From JBOHNM01 sp050730675 (lineage in GTDB: Bacteria; Planctomycetota; Phycisphaerae; Phycisphaerales; UBA1924), in the NCBI GenBank assembly GCA_050730675.1, contig JBOHNM010000040.1, positions 1 to 27,484 of the forward strand: DNA of 27,484 bases, given 5' to 3'. Below, in pieces: positions 26,834 to 27,484 of the stretch. Position numbers and translations under genes: made by a program. A model generated the notes under the pieces. That model saw only the letters and a program-made list of their open reading frames with translations, had not been told where the DNA came from and did no database searches. Each line of letters begins with the position of its first letter. Position 1 is the stretch's first letter.

Positions 26834-26858
26834 CCGGCCCCGCGGGGCGCGGGGCCGG
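26834..26858 (-). terminator. Intrinsic terminator between convergent genes
   Basis: CCGGCCCCGCG and CGCGGGGCCGG form a perfect 11-base stem with a GGG loop. On the minus strand it is followed by CTTATTTTTG, so it terminates the dockerin gene whose stop is at 26886. It may also stop read-through from the SDR gene, which ends two bases before the stem. Confidence 0.9.
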
Positions 26859-26885
26859 GTGGGCTGCGGGAGCGCAGAAGGGGTA

Positions 26886-27484
26886 TTACTGCGCGCAGCC
26901 CGCGAAGAATGCGGAGAGGAAGGCGACGAGGTCGTCGGGGGTGATCTGGCCGTCGGTGAGATCGACGCCGCCGGGACCGACGAGGTCGCACATGAGGGTG
27001 TCGCCGGCGAAGTAGCCGGTAAGGAAGCCGATCACATCGTCGGCGGTGAGTTGGCCGTCGAAGAGGTCTTCGCCGCCGACGGAGGCGACGTCGGCGACGC
27101 CGCAGCGCCCGTGGTGCACCACGTAATAGACGCTCGATCCGGCGGCGCGATCGAGCCCGGAGAGGGTGAAGCTATAGGCCGAGCGGAATCGGTCGATGGC
27201 GACGAACGACACGGCGGGCTCGCCGTCGTGCGGCAGTTGGCCCTGGGTGCCATCTGCGAAGCCGAAATGGATGATGGGGATCGGGGCCAGGAGTGAGGCG
27301 AATGACTGGGCGAACGGGGTCGGCTCGTTGAAGTAGGCGCGATAGGAGTAGAAGAGTTCCACGGGGAGCATCTCGGGCCGGAACCCACCGGTGATTCCGC
27401 CGCCCTCGCCGTTGGCATCGGTGTACCCGATGCGGGCACGGGTGAAGAGGCGGTCGCCGATCGAACCTGCACGAAGGAGATGAC
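26886..27484 (-). CDS. GC-type dockerin-anchored secreted protein, C-terminal part (5' end outside window)
   Basis: The frame is open from the right edge to the stop at 26886, giving about 199 residues. An internal ATG at 27371 is not the start, because the frame reads as protein up to the edge (IGDRLFTRARIGYTDANGEG). The body contains RPEMLPVELFYSYRAYFNEP, PIPIIHFGFADGTQG and VSFVAIDRFRSAYSFTLSGL, a beta-rich extracellular domain I cannot name. The last 70 residues form the dockerin-like domain: CGVADVASVGGED, DGQLTADDVIGFLTGYF, MCDLVGPGG, DGQITPDDLVAFLSAFF, ending AGCAQ rather than GCP, with one extra Cys in the middle. A strong terminator follows. Confidence 0.85.
   Translation of the reverse strand, partial: HLLRAGSIGDRLFTRARIGYTDANGEGGGITGGFRPEMLPVELFYSYRAYFNEPTPFAQSFASLLAPIPIIHFGFADGTQGQLPHDGEPAVSFVAIDRFRSAYSFTLSGLDRAAGSSVYYVVHHGRCGVADVASVGGEDLFDGQLTADDVIGFLTGYFAGDTLMCDLVGPGGVDLTDGQITPDDLVAFLSAFFAGCAQ

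Noticed and set aside
26834..26858. Hairpin as a mobile-element end
   Set aside because: The adjacent T run on the minus strand and the position between convergent stops fit a terminator. No transposase or matching repeat is present.

Overview
The window looks like a chromosome segment from a high-GC planctomycete, most likely of the Phycisphaerae. Five ORFs end in the same C-terminal domain of about 70 residues, a tandem D-V-A-G-L-G-G...DG...T-x-D-D-x-V...FF unit ending in Cys-Pro or a near variant. I recognise it as the GC-type dockerin found in Phycisphaerales. Three or four other secreted proteins carry PEP-CTERM-like tails (Val/Ile-Pro-x-Pro, hydrophobic stretch, Arg cluster). Secreted proteins of no known enzymatic type dominate, with a few housekeeping genes between them.

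Layout, left to right. 1-336 is the end of a dockerin-anchored protein, followed by a shared terminator and a small two-helix pore-loop membrane protein (459-854, minus). gcvP, encoding a complete glycine decarboxylase, fills 1049-4009. Two paralogous secretin-N-domain-like exported proteins follow on the minus strand (4029-4781 and 4989-5990), then a large beta-helix/dockerin protein (6212-8305) and a DevB/DevC-type exporter pair without its ATPase (8423-10655). A putative SAM methyltransferase (10718-11329), tRNA-Thr(CGT) and hflX (11526-12977) come next.

From about 13.86 to 17.53 kb lies a lower-GC island. It holds a PD-(D/E)XK nuclease remnant, an XRE-HTH fused to an HNH nuclease (14263-15159), and a divergent 767-residue zinc-ribbon DNA methyltransferase (15229-17532). 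A 69-base control region with an operator-like dyad separates the last two. They form a plausible two-gene restriction-modification system whose nuclease carries its own regulator. The island ends exactly where a broken copy of the neighbouring PEP-CTERM gene begins.

The right third (17.9-27.5 kb) returns to secreted proteins: a PEP-CTERM protein, a HAF-repeat/dockerin protein, a LamG-Ig-dockerin protein, a cytosolic hypothetical, a CHRD/PEP-CTERM protein, another PEP-CTERM protein, an orphan ABC solute-binding protein, an SDR oxidoreductase, and a partial dockerin protein running off the right edge. Between genes are hairpin repeats, including four hairpins with identical TGAA loops, and short 7-bp and 8-bp tandem arrays. 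In sampled lines the plus strand is C-rich left of about 10-11 kb and G-rich to the right, whichever strand is coding, except inside the island.
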